Origin: an uncultured Hungatella sp.
GTDB taxonomy: Bacteria > Bacillota > Clostridia > Lachnospirales > Lachnospiraceae
Length of the DNA: 7,211 nucleotides
Direction of reading: 5' to 3'
Assembly (NCBI GenBank): GCA_910586845.1
Contig: CAJUJV010000024.1
Coordinates: forward strand, 40,801-48,011
Positions 1 through 5,299 of the stretch are shown here, piece after piece. The translations under genes and the position numbers were made by a program. Each line of letters starts with the position of its first letter. Position 1 is the first letter of the stretch. Under the pieces are notes generated by a model. That model worked only from the letters and a program-made list of their open reading frames with translations, was not told the DNA's origin and ran no database searches.

Positions 1-1
1 T

Positions 2-748
2 TCTATGGAAGTAATCAGTATCGGAGTCATGTACTATGCCGCCCTGGTTCCCTGTATCTTTGCCTCCTTTATCGGAGCCGGAGTGTCCGGCCTCATGGGT
101 CTTTCCGGAGAGCATTTCACGATTGCGGAAATACCGGAATTCGGAGTCATCCCGGCGGTGATCACGGTCTGTCTGGGAATCCTGTGCGCGGTGCTGAGTA
201 TCGGCTTCTGTCTGGTGCTTCATCAGGCGGAACATCTGTACCGGAGATTTTTTAAAAATCCCTTTGTGCGGATCCTGGCCGCATCAGCCCTCCTGATCCT
301 GCTGACTCTGGTGACAGGGACCCGTGCCTATAACGGAAGCAGCATGGGCCTTATTGAGGAGGCTCTGGAGGGCAGGGTGCGATATGAGGCCTTCCTCCTC
401 AAGATACTGTTCACGGCAGTGACTTTGGGAGCCGGCTACAAAGGCGGTGAGATTGTGCCTACCCTGTGCGTAGGGGCAACCTTCGGATGCATTGTGGGAA
501 CTCTGTTCGGCTTCTCGCCCTCCCTGTGCGCGGCATGCGGCATGGTGGCATTGTTTGCAGGCGTGACCAACTGTCCCATATCCAGTCTGCTGATCGCCTT
601 TGAGATGTGCGGATTCGAGGCCATGCCCTATTTTGCAGTCGTCGTGGCGGTCAGCTTTACTCTGTCAGGATATTACGGTCTGTACGGAAGTCAGAAATTT
701 GTATATTCCAAGATGAGAACAGAGTTTATCAACAGAAAAGCCAATTGA
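2..748 (+). CDS. CLC-family chloride/fluoride channel or antiporter, C-terminal part (5' end outside window)
   Basis: This is the C-terminal part of a CLC (voltage-gated chloride channel superfamily) membrane protein that moves halide ions across the cytoplasmic membrane. The frame is open to the left edge, and the first ATG (base 5) is internal, because about 248 codons is well short of the usual 400 or more. Residues are counted from that ATG. Hydrophobic segments lie near 8-30, 47-73, 86-103, 127-146, 150-172, 174-197 and 205-224. The clearest family signature is GAGYKGGEIVP (about 142-152), at the place where classical ClcA-type proteins have a GGIFAP motif. The later TNCPISSLLIAFE segment matches the conserved helix near the C-terminus. 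There is no CBS-domain tail. The GGE-x-x-P variant recalls the CLC-F (fluoride/proton) branch, but the selectivity-deciding N-terminal motif lies outside the window, so the ion is undecided. The gene converges on the sigma-factor operon. Confidence 0.86.
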   Translation, partial: SMEVISIGVMYYAALVPCIFASFIGAGVSGLMGLSGEHFTIAEIPEFGVIPAVITVCLGILCAVLSIGFCLVLHQAEHLYRRFFKNPFVRILAASALLILLTLVTGTRAYNGSSMGLIEEALEGRVRYEAFLLKILFTAVTLGAGYKGGEIVPTLCVGATFGCIVGTLFGFSPSLCAACGMVALFAGVTNCPISSLLIAFEMCGFEAMPYFAVVVAVSFTLSGYYGLYGSQKFVYSKMRTEFINRKAN

Positions 749-760
749 ACCATCCCTATA

Positions 761-801
761 AGAACAGGGCCGGGCTGCGGAAAAAAGCCCGGCCCTGTTT
801 T
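761..801. terminator. Strong hairpin terminator between convergent genes
   Basis: Bases 763-776 (AACAGGGCCGGGCT) are a perfect 14-bp reverse complement of 786-799, closing a 9-base loop. A G-T and an A-T pair extend the stem to 761/801. On the + strand the stem runs into TTTTC, 13 bases after the CLC stop, as in a Rho-independent terminator. On the - strand the TGA of the membrane-protein gene (801-803) touches the stem. The loop-side A-run gives T residues there, but the U-tract after the stem is poor. It probably ends the CLC transcript and may also serve the opposing operon. Confidence 0.88.
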
Positions 802-1343
802 CAGTCTTCCTGTTTTCCGGGAATCTCCAGAGAATCCCTTTTCCACTGAAATAGTTTCCAGCCCGCCCAGATGATCAGCAGGGCAGCGGCGAACTGGGGA
901 ATCGCTTCTATCCAGTATCTGGTCAGAGAGAAGATCAGGGATGAGACTCCCAGAAGCTTTGACAGATACCGGAAGCCATGCCCCAGATATCTCCAGATGA
1001 TGCTGAGACCTGTGAGGATCATCAGACACGCAAGAGGCCTGTGGTACTTCAGGAGCATGATTTTCAGCTCCTCCGGCGTCATATGAAAGAGATAGTCATC
1101 CTCCATGCCATAGAATTCCTCGTCAGACATACCATTTAAATTGTGAGTATGGAAAAAACTGTAAAACCAGAGGACCGGAAGCAGATACAAAAACGGAGGG
1201 AACAGAGAACCGAAGAGGGCAAGCCCCAGCCCGAACAGCAGCATAATGCTGGCGCCGGATTTATAAAATCCCAGATACATCTCCCCGGCTCCCGGGATCA
1301 GGGAAAAGAAGAATGTAAATAGTCTGTTTTTTTTATTAATCAT
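801..1343 (-). CDS. Multi-pass membrane protein with TM2-like N-terminus, third gene of sigma-factor operon
   Basis: This is a 180-residue membrane protein with no assigned function. A short basic N-terminus leads into hydrophobic segments at about 7-20, 31-45, 47-63, 103-118 and 148-165. The motif PGAGEMYLGFYKSG (17-30) resembles the Pro-Gly / Tyr-x-Gly hairpin of TM2-domain proteins. A polar loop (66-100) is rich in acidic residues and has the run MSDEEFYGMEDDY. The C-terminus is charged (WKRDSLEIPGKQED). The ATG at 1343 is preceded by GGAGGTG (1351-1357) at 7-base spacing. It overlaps the end of the upstream anti-sigma gene by 8 bases, so the two are translationally coupled. The context suggests it senses or transmits the signal for the sigma/anti-sigma pair, or is the target that pair protects. 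This is inference from position only. Confidence 0.8.
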   Translation of the reverse strand: MINKKNRLFTFFFSLIPGAGEMYLGFYKSGASIMLLFGLGLALFGSLFPPFLYLLPVLWFYSFFHTHNLNGMSDEEFYGMEDDYLFHMTPEELKIMLLKYHRPLACLMILTGLSIIWRYLGHGFRYLSKLLGVSSLIFSLTRYWIEAIPQFAAALLIIWAGWKLFQWKRDSLEIPGKQED

Positions 1344-1752
1344 AGAAAGGCACCTCCAGATTTAAAAATGATTGAGAAAAATTGTGGATTTTTCCGTTCC
1401 ATTCCTGTATTTTTTCGTATGCTTCTATATAGACAGGGGCATGCTTCCGGGAGAAAGAGCCGCGGCTTTCCCGAACATAAGGTATGGCCGCAATGGCGGT
1501 CAGAGAACAGACCACCGCAAAACCGACTTTCAGTCCGTAAAAAAACAGCTCGGCTTTCCGGGAAAACCTGTTTGTCGCTGCGGCCAGCTGCACATCCATG
1601 TGACGGCTTCTGTCCAGAATGGAAGTCTTCAGGTCTTTAGGAGCTCTCAGAAGCCCCTGTGCTTCCAGAGCATCCGCAAATCTCCCGGCTTCCAGCTCAT
1701 CGGAGGCCATAGCCTCCAGAGAAAACAAATGGTTGGAATTATTATCTGTCAT
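1336..1752 (-). CDS. Probable membrane-bound anti-sigma factor
   Basis: This 138-residue protein is encoded directly after the ECF sigma factor, with an 11-base overlap (its ATG lies inside the last codons of the sigma gene). The ATG at 1752 has an excellent ribosome site, AAGGAGG, about 7 bases upstream. Residues 1-68 are polar and probably cytoplasmic, with the segment LRAPKDLKTSILDRS (35-49) of a kind common in Firmicute anti-sigma factors. One membrane segment covers about 69-91. Residues 92-138 should lie outside the cell. No HxxxCxxC zinc-binding anti-sigma motif is present, so it is not a classical ZAS protein. Binding and holding the sigma factor at the membrane is inferred from topology and position. 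Sequence similarity alone would be weak support. Confidence 0.78.
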   Translation of the reverse strand: MTDNNSNHLFSLEAMASDELEAGRFADALEAQGLLRAPKDLKTSILDRSRHMDVQLAAATNRFSRKAELFFYGLKVGFAVVCSLTAIAAIPYVRESRGSFSRKHAPVYIEAYEKIQEWNGKIHNFSQSFLNLEVPFYD

Positions 1753-2266
1753 ATAAATCCTCCTTTCTGTAAAGCCTGCGCATCATGGCCCTGGCCCGGT
1801 AAATCCAGGTCTGGACTGTTTTCAGATTTTTTCCGGTTCTGGCCGCGATCTCCCCTGCATCCATCTCATGATAAAAGTAATCCAGAGCAGTCTGCCGATA
1901 AGGTTCCTTCAGTTTCATACAGCAGTCATAAAGCTCCTGTCTCAGGGCCTTTTCCATAAGATCCTGTTCCGGAGAGGATTCTGCCGGTGAACAGATGATC
2001 AAAAACTGATCGTCGGAGGGAATCTGCTTTCTTCCGGAATGCTTCAGATAGTCCAGACATTTGCGGGAAGCGATCTTGCAGAGCCACGCTCTTTCGTTCC
2101 TGCCGTCGAAGCCGGACATGTTTTTATAGGCAGAGAGGAAGGTTTCCTGAGTCAGATCCTGGGCATCAAAATAGTCTTTGGTCAGCTGGAAACAGATGGA
2201 AAAAATCAGATTCTGATACCGGTCGATCCAGTATTCCAGTTGCGTATCTCCGTTAATCCCGCTCAC
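1742..2266 (-). CDS. RNA polymerase ECF-type sigma factor (sigma-70 family)
   Basis: This is a small two-domain sigma factor (171-174 residues) that directs RNA polymerase to a limited promoter set. Counting from the GTG at 2266, region 2 spans about 10-78 and includes the core-binding and -10-recognition signature DAQDLTQETFLSAYKNM (34-50), followed by RAWLCKIASRKCLDYLK. Region 4 (about 110-165) has the helix-turn-helix AGEIAARTGKNLKTVQTWI and a basic tail ARAMMRRLYRK. The linker is short, as in ECF proteins. The coordinates use GTG as the outer limit, but that GTG lies within the Shine-Dalgarno sequence itself. The ATT at 2255-2257 (codon 4) sits at ideal spacing and would give the N-terminus M-NGDTQLEYW. 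In-frame stops lie immediately upstream, and no ATG, GTG or TTG follows before region 2. It is the first gene of an operon with the anti-sigma and TM2-like genes. Confidence 0.93.
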   Translation of the reverse strand: MSGINGDTQLEYWIDRYQNLIFSICFQLTKDYFDAQDLTQETFLSAYKNMSGFDGRNERAWLCKIASRKCLDYLKHSGRKQIPSDDQFLIICSPAESSPEQDLMEKALRQELYDCCMKLKEPYRQTALDYFYHEMDAGEIAARTGKNLKTVQTWIYRARAMMRRLYRKEDLYDR

Positions 2267-2272
2267 CTCCTC
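2255..2272 (-). promoter_or_regulatory. Shine-Dalgarno and probable ATT start of the sigma gene
   Basis: On the - strand GAGGAGGTGA (2272-2263) is a near-perfect match to the 16S rRNA tail. The annotatable GTG (2266-2264) shares its first G with this element, leaving no spacer. Eight bases after GGAGG comes ATT (2257-2255), in frame with the sigma protein. ATT initiation is rare but known, with infC as the classic case. This is inference from spacing; no transcript or protein data are available here. Confidence 0.6.
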
Positions 2273-2283
2273 ACTTACTTATC

Positions 2284-2312
2284 ATAACGCTGCATCCCGT
2301 CGGTTGTCTTCA
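2284..2312 (-). promoter_or_regulatory. Candidate ECF-type promoter of the sigma operon
   Basis: On the - strand TGAAGA (2312-2307) is followed after 17 bases by CGTTAT (2289-2284). This resembles the TGAAAC-N16/17-CGTA-type promoters read by ECF sigma factors in Firmicutes. Transcription would start near 2277, leaving a leader that just includes the ribosome site. The alternative sigma-A reading (TTGAAG at 2313-2308, TATGAT at 2286-2281) has a 21-base spacer, which is too long. The placement suggests that the sigma factor drives its own operon. Confidence 0.5.
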
Positions 2313-2339
2313 AAAAAGATGGAATTCTTTTTAAATCTG

Positions 2340-2348
2340 TGGTACACT
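2340..2348 (+). promoter_or_regulatory. Candidate extended -10 promoter for the acetyltransferase-cdd genes
   Basis: TGGTACACT fits the TG-n-TAnnnT extended -10 form (TACACT at 2343-2348). No good -35 hexamer is seen at 17 bases, which is tolerated in extended -10 promoters. Transcription would start near 2355, about 35 bases before the ATG at 2389. The short intergenic region also carries the divergent sigma-operon promoter on the other strand. Confidence 0.4.
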
Positions 2349-2388
2349 GTTACTAGCCAGAATTATGCCAAGTCAGGAGGGAAGTGTT

Positions 2389-3177
2389 ATGATGGTTGAA
2401 TTGGGAAGAGCCAAACGTCAGAGCATCAGGGCCGTGTGTGAAAGCAGCAGCGAGGTACTGGTCCGGGGAGCGATGGAAGGGACCATGGGACATGTGTGGG
2501 TGCCTGGTCTGGAGAACGCTTCTTTCTGCCTGATCGTTGCCGGAGATTTCGCCTATCTTCTGGGTCTTCCGCCTAAAGGAGCAGGAGCTCTGGATCTGAA
2601 GGCCCAGATCTATCGCTGCTCCTCCGGATGCTGTCTGTATCCTCAGAACGATCAGTGGAGACAGTGGCTGGAAGACGAATTCGCCGGGCAGCTGCGGACG
2701 GTAGTCCGGTATGCTCTCAGGCAGGAATCCGGCGGATTTGACAGAGAGCTTCTGAATTCCTATGTAAAATCCATTCCGCAGGGGATGCGCATTCGGCGGA
2801 TCGACGAGCGGCTTTACCGCCTGGCCCTGAAAGAAGAGTGGAGTCAGGATCTCTGTGCCAGCTTTGAAGATTATAAACATTTCCAGACCCATGGTTTCGG
2901 CTACGGCGCCATGAAAGGACACCGTCTGGCGGCAGGCTGCCTGGCATACGGAGCCAGCGAAGGTATGATGAAGGTTCAGGTAAAGACAAGGAAAGAGTAC
3001 AGGAGACAGGGGCTTGCCCTGGCATGCAGCGCAGCTTTTGTCCTGGAATGTCTGGAAAAAGATATCACCCCTAACTGGGAGGCCACAAACCAGCAGTCTG
3101 CGGAACTGGCCCTGAAGCTGGGCTACGTTCACGAAAAGGAATATCAGGTTTATCAGCTTCTGGAGATAGAAAATTAA
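2389..3177 (+). CDS. GNAT-family N-acetyltransferase (ZmaR-like, GNAT_acetyltran type)
   Basis: This is a 262-residue cytoplasmic protein expected to transfer an acetyl group from acetyl-CoA to an amine; the substrate is unknown. The C-terminal third carries the GNAT core: a beta strand (MKVQVKTRKEYR) runs into the acetyl-CoA pyrophosphate-binding loop RRQGLA (205-210), then an alanine-rich helix (LACSAAFVLECLE). It ends with the WEATNQQSAELALKLGY segment typical of the last helix and strand. Overall length and order fit the family that includes the zwittermicin resistance protein ZmaR. The N-terminal half is less conserved and contains a Cys-rich patch (RCSSGCCLYP). The start at 2389 is chosen because AGGAGG (2375-2380) precedes it by 8 bases; an in-frame ATG at 2365 lacks a ribosome site. 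ATG 2392 is an equally possible neighbour. cdd follows after 50 bases, so the two are probably co-transcribed. Confidence 0.88.
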   Translation: MMVELGRAKRQSIRAVCESSSEVLVRGAMEGTMGHVWVPGLENASFCLIVAGDFAYLLGLPPKGAGALDLKAQIYRCSSGCCLYPQNDQWRQWLEDEFAGQLRTVVRYALRQESGGFDRELLNSYVKSIPQGMRIRRIDERLYRLALKEEWSQDLCASFEDYKHFQTHGFGYGAMKGHRLAAGCLAYGASEGMMKVQVKTRKEYRRQGLALACSAAFVLECLEKDITPNWEATNQQSAELALKLGYVHEKEYQVYQLLEIEN

Positions 3178-3195
3178 AAAGAAAGGGAGGCGCGG

Positions 3196-3246
3196 ATGCG
3201 GGAAAATCTGCAGACGCAGAAGATAATATGGACAGACGGACTCTGA
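3196..3246 (+). CDS. Possible 16-codon leader peptide overlapping the start of cdd
   Basis: The ATG at 3196 follows a strong ribosome site (AAAGGGAGG, ending at 3190) by 5 bases and opens a 16-codon frame, MRENLQTQKIIWTDGL, ending in TGA at 3244-3246. It is out of frame with cdd and overlaps its first 19 bases. The ATG of cdd has only a weak AGAAG site. This layout would allow coupling: ribosomes ending at 3246 could restart at 3228. The peptide itself has no recognisable features, and it may be an accident of composition. Confidence 0.4.
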   Translation: MRENLQTQKIIWTDGL

Positions 3247-3641
3247 TTCGGGCAGCTATTGAAGTACTGCCCAGGGCTTACGTACCCTATTCTCATTTTC
3301 ATGTGGCGGCAGCGCTTCTGTGCAGCGACGGTATGGTCTACACGGGGATCAACATCGAAAATGCCGCCTATACTCCCACGGTCTGTGCGGAGAGAAGCGC
3401 TTTTATCAGGGCAGTCAATGAAGGACAGAGAAATTTTGACGCCATTGTTATCTGCGGCGGTCAGGATGGCGTGATCGCGGATTACTGTCCTCCATGCGGA
3501 GTATGCCGCCAGGTGATGAGAGAATTCTGTGACCCGGATTCTTTCAGGATTATCCTGGCCAGGTCAGAAGAAGAATATAAGGAATTCACCCTGAAAGAGC
3601 TGCTTCCCATGGGATTTGGCCCTGAAAATCTACATGTCTAA
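3228..3641 (+). CDS. cdd: Cytidine deaminase
   Basis: This 137-residue enzyme hydrolyses cytidine and deoxycytidine to uridine and deoxyuridine plus ammonia, in the pyrimidine salvage pathway of the cytoplasm. Its length fits the small homotetrameric class found in Bacillus. The active site is complete: the substrate-binding YSHFHVAAAL (21-30) and NIEN (42-45), the TVCAERSA motif with zinc ligand Cys53 and proton-shuttling Glu55, and PCGVCRQV with zinc ligands Cys90 and Cys93. The C-terminal LLPMGFGPENL is also typical of the family. The ATG at 3228 fits the family's usual N-terminus, but its ribosome site (AGAAG at 3218-3222) is poor. A better one lies upstream at 3183-3190 and serves a short overlapping frame. 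It lies 50 bases after the acetyltransferase with no terminator between, so it is likely in the same operon. Confidence 0.96.
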   Translation: MDRRTLIRAAIEVLPRAYVPYSHFHVAAALLCSDGMVYTGINIENAAYTPTVCAERSAFIRAVNEGQRNFDAIVICGGQDGVIADYCPPCGVCRQVMREFCDPDSFRIILARSEEEYKEFTLKELLPMGFGPENLHV

Positions 3642-3695
3642 AAATCAGCGGACTGCGTATACTATAGTGTATGGACCAAAGATTTAAAGACTTTT

Positions 3696-3718
3696 CTGAC
3701 CGGAAGCTTTCCGGGCAG
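3696..3718 (+). terminator. Hairpin downstream of cdd, possible weak terminator
   Basis: CCGGAA (3700-3705) and TTCCGG (3709-3714) form a perfect 6-bp stem with a GCT loop. CTG (3696-3698) and CAG (3716-3718) extend it past one mismatch. Only a short AATTT follows, so termination would be weak. It lies 55 bases after the cdd stop and before the 6S promoter. CTTTCC (3707-3712) can pair instead with GGAAAG (3727-3732), so the two folds exclude each other. Confidence 0.4.
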
Positions 3719-3746
3719 AATTTCCTGGAAAGTAAAAAATATAGGA

Positions 3747-3775
3747 TTGAAAAACAGAAGAGAGTATTGTATAAT
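3747..3775 (+). promoter_or_regulatory. Near-consensus sigma-A promoter for the 6S RNA gene
   Basis: TTGAAA (3747-3752) and TATAAT (3770-3775) are separated by exactly 17 bases. The first five -35 bases match except position 4 (TTGACA consensus), and the -10 is perfect. Transcription should start near 3782, about 18 bases before the closing stem of the 6S RNA. This is the strongest promoter in the window, as expected for an abundant housekeeping RNA. Confidence 0.82.
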
Positions 3776-3799
3776 AAAAACACATTCATAACAGGCACG

Positions 3800-3982
3800 T
3801 TGTAATTCCTGAGATGTTCGACAATCTTACGTATCTTTGAACCTACATTATGACATAAGGGATTCCGATATTTTCTGGTGGATGTCAGGCCTCCTTTGAG
3901 TGGAAGGCAGAAGCCAGAGTGAGGTTACCCACCTAGCATGGCTAGGCGTCAAATTGTAAGAACCGGCATTTTGGGATTACAA
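3800..3982 (+). ncRNA. ssrS: 6S RNA
   Basis: 6S RNA binds the housekeeping RNA polymerase holoenzyme by mimicking an open promoter and releases it through product-RNA synthesis. The ends pair: TTGTAATTCC (3800-3809) with GGGATTACAA (3973-3982), 10 pairs including one G-U. Further pairs follow in register: ATGTT (3814-3818) with GGCAT (3965-3969), and TCTTAC (3825-3830) with GTAAGA (3956-3961). Next comes an open central region with GAACCTAC and TAAGGGATTCC. The distal arm pairs GGTGG and CCTC with GAGG and CCACC. A 3'-side hairpin, CCTAGC-ATG-GCTAGG (3932-3946), matches the small hairpin known in many 6S RNAs. CTGAGATGTTCG (3809-3820) is also found near the 5' end of the E. coli 6S RNA. The length, about 183 bases, is normal. 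The promoter upstream and terminator downstream frame it. The primary transcript may be about 18 bases longer at the 5' end, and exact ends are estimates. Confidence 0.87.
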
Positions 3983-3988
3983 AAGAGG

Positions 3989-4018
3989 AAAGCAGCGAGC
4001 AATCGCTGCTTTATCTTT
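3989..4018 (+). terminator. Rho-independent terminator of 6S RNA
   Basis: AAAGCAGCGA (3989-3998) and TCGCTGCTTT (4003-4012) form a perfect 10-bp stem closed by a GCAA tetraloop (GNRA type). It is followed by ATCTTT, a short broken U-tract. It lies 6 bases after the closing stem of the 6S RNA and 36 bases before the AI-2E gene. The imperfect U-tract may allow some read-through. Confidence 0.85.
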
Positions 4019-4054
4019 AAAAAAGGTACATATTGGGATAAGAGAGGAATACAG

Positions 4055-5293
4055 ATGAAAGAGCACAGATTTCGGAATTATATTTATCTGGGAATCACCG
4101 CCGTCCTTGTGATCGTAACATGCATCGCAGCCGCGCTGATGTTTATCCGCTGGCAGTCTGTCTGCAGGAGTCTCCGCTTTTTGGGACAGGTGCTGTCGCC
4201 GGTGACCTACGGCGCTGTCCTGGCCTATCTGCTGTCTCCTGTATATAACCGCACTTTCCGATGGACGGACCGGCATCTAAATTCATATATCAGGAACGAC
4301 AGAAGGCGAAAGACCCTGGCCAAGGCCTTCGCTACGCTGATCAGTCTGCTTTTTCTGGTCATTGCGGTCACGGGTCTGCTGCGGCTGATTCTTCCCAGAG
4401 TGATAGAGAGCATCAAGGGGATCATCAACTCTATCCCCAGCAATGCGGCCAAGATCGCCCTCTGGATCGAGACACTGTTCGCCGATTATCCCGATATCGA
4501 GATGACCGTCATGAATGTCTACAATCAGGGAGTGGAGCGTCTCATGGCATGGACCCAGACTACCTCGGATCTGATTCCCAATATCGAAAAGGTGATCACC
4601 AGCGTATACACAAGCATTGTAGGTGTTGTGAGCCTGGTAAAAAACGTTCTCATCGGAATCATCGTCATGCTTTATCTCCTGAATATTAAAGATACTCTGG
4701 CAGCCCAGTCGAAAAAGATCATCTACAGTCTTCTTTCCCTGTCTGCTGCCAATGAATTTATTGATAAATGCCGTTTTATCCATAAAGTATTCGGAGGCTT
4801 TATTATCGGAAAACTGGTGGATTCCCTGATCATCGGCGTCCTCACCTTTGTCTGGCTGAGCATTATCGAGATGCCGTATGCGGTGCTCATCAGCGTGATC
4901 GTAGGCGTCACCAACATCATCCCCTTCTTCGGTCCCTTTATCGGAGCGATCCCCAGCGCCCTGCTGCTGCTGCTGGTAAACCCGAAGAAATGTCTCTGGT
5001 TCCTTCTGTCTATCCTGGTGATCCAGCAGCTGGACGGCAATATCATCGGCCCCAGGATCCTGGGCAATTCCACGGGGGTATCCAGTTTCTGGGTGTTGTT
5101 CTCTATTCTGTTTTTCGGCGGGATATTAGGCCCTCTGGGCATGATCATCGGCGTGCCTACCTTTGCGGTCATCTACCGTCTGACTGCCGAGTGGGTCAAC
5201 AAACGGCTGAAGAGAAAGGAACTGTCTACCGTTACCGACGATTACGGAGTTCTGGATCATATTGATGAAGATAAGAAAACATATATCAGGTAG
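4055..5293 (+). CDS. AI-2E family transporter (PerM/YdiK-type membrane protein)
   Basis: This is a 412-residue integral membrane protein of the AI-2E transporter family (the YdiK/PerM/TqsA group). Members export small molecules such as the signal AI-2, or sodium ions, but the substrate here cannot be told. Membrane segments lie near 9-31, 42-62, 92-113 and 202-224, with several more from 255 to 385. The conserved core is clear: GVTNIIPFFGPFIGAIP (284-300), IQQLDGNIIGPRILG (323-337) and GVPTFAVIYRL (366 on). Between segments 3 and 4 is the long amphipathic region (about 115-195) usual for the family. The tail is short and charged. The frame is open back to 3938, inside the 6S RNA, but the ATG at 4055 has AGAGAGG 7 bases upstream and starts at the expected basic N-terminus before the first membrane segment. 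The SpoIID-like gene begins 6 bases after its stop. Confidence 0.92.
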   Translation: MKEHRFRNYIYLGITAVLVIVTCIAAALMFIRWQSVCRSLRFLGQVLSPVTYGAVLAYLLSPVYNRTFRWTDRHLNSYIRNDRRRKTLAKAFATLISLLFLVIAVTGLLRLILPRVIESIKGIINSIPSNAAKIALWIETLFADYPDIEMTVMNVYNQGVERLMAWTQTTSDLIPNIEKVITSVYTSIVGVVSLVKNVLIGIIVMLYLLNIKDTLAAQSKKIIYSLLSLSAANEFIDKCRFIHKVFGGFIIGKLVDSLIIGVLTFVWLSIIEMPYAVLISVIVGVTNIIPFFGPFIGAIPSALLLLLVNPKKCLWFLLSILVIQQLDGNIIGPRILGNSTGVSSFWVLFSILFFGGILGPLGMIIGVPTFAVIYRLTAEWVNKRLKRKELSTVTDDYGVLDHIDEDKKTYIR

Positions 5294-5299
5294 GGATTC
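5288..5299 (+). promoter_or_regulatory. Ribosome site of the SpoIID-like gene overlapping the AI-2E stop
   Basis: AGGTAGGG (5288-5295) contains the TAG stop of the AI-2E gene and lies 4 bases before the ATG at 5300. A second in-frame ATG at 5315 has no ribosome site and would cut into the basic N-terminus. The 6-base gap between the genes points to one transcript and coupled translation. Confidence 0.65.

Noticed and set aside
1372..1959. 195-codon open frame on the + strand opposite the anti-sigma and sigma genes
   Set aside because: It runs antisense to two genes with clear signatures and ribosome sites. Its composition (Ser, Pro, Arg, Cys) is that of a shadow frame.
2365..2388. Earlier ATG (2365) for the acetyltransferase
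   Set aside because: No ribosome site precedes it, and the AGGAGG at 2375-2380 lies within the extension and points to the ATG at 2389.
2353..3132. 259-codon open frame on the - strand opposite the acetyltransferase
   Set aside because: It is the antisense shadow of a well-supported GNAT gene. Its translation is rich in Cys, His, Pro and Ser with no domain, and it has no ribosome site.
3658..3668. TATACT / TATAGT as a possible -10 box after cdd
   Set aside because: There is no -35 hexamer at proper spacing, and no gene or RNA would start there before the much better promoter at 3747-3775.
3671..3805. 44-codon open frame starting MDQRFKDFSD after cdd
   Set aside because: It has no ribosome site, runs across the 6S promoter and ends at the 5' edge of the 6S RNA, so it is a chance frame.
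3800..3982. A riboswitch leader of the AI-2E gene instead of 6S RNA
   Set aside because: The ends pair into one long interrupted rod with its own promoter and terminator, and the conserved pieces match 6S RNA. I recognise no ligand-binding core of a known riboswitch class.
3938..4054. N-terminal extension of the AI-2E gene from ATG 3938
   Set aside because: It lies inside the 6S RNA and its terminator hairpin, the ATG has no ribosome site, and a good start with AGAGAGG exists at 4055 just before the first membrane segment.
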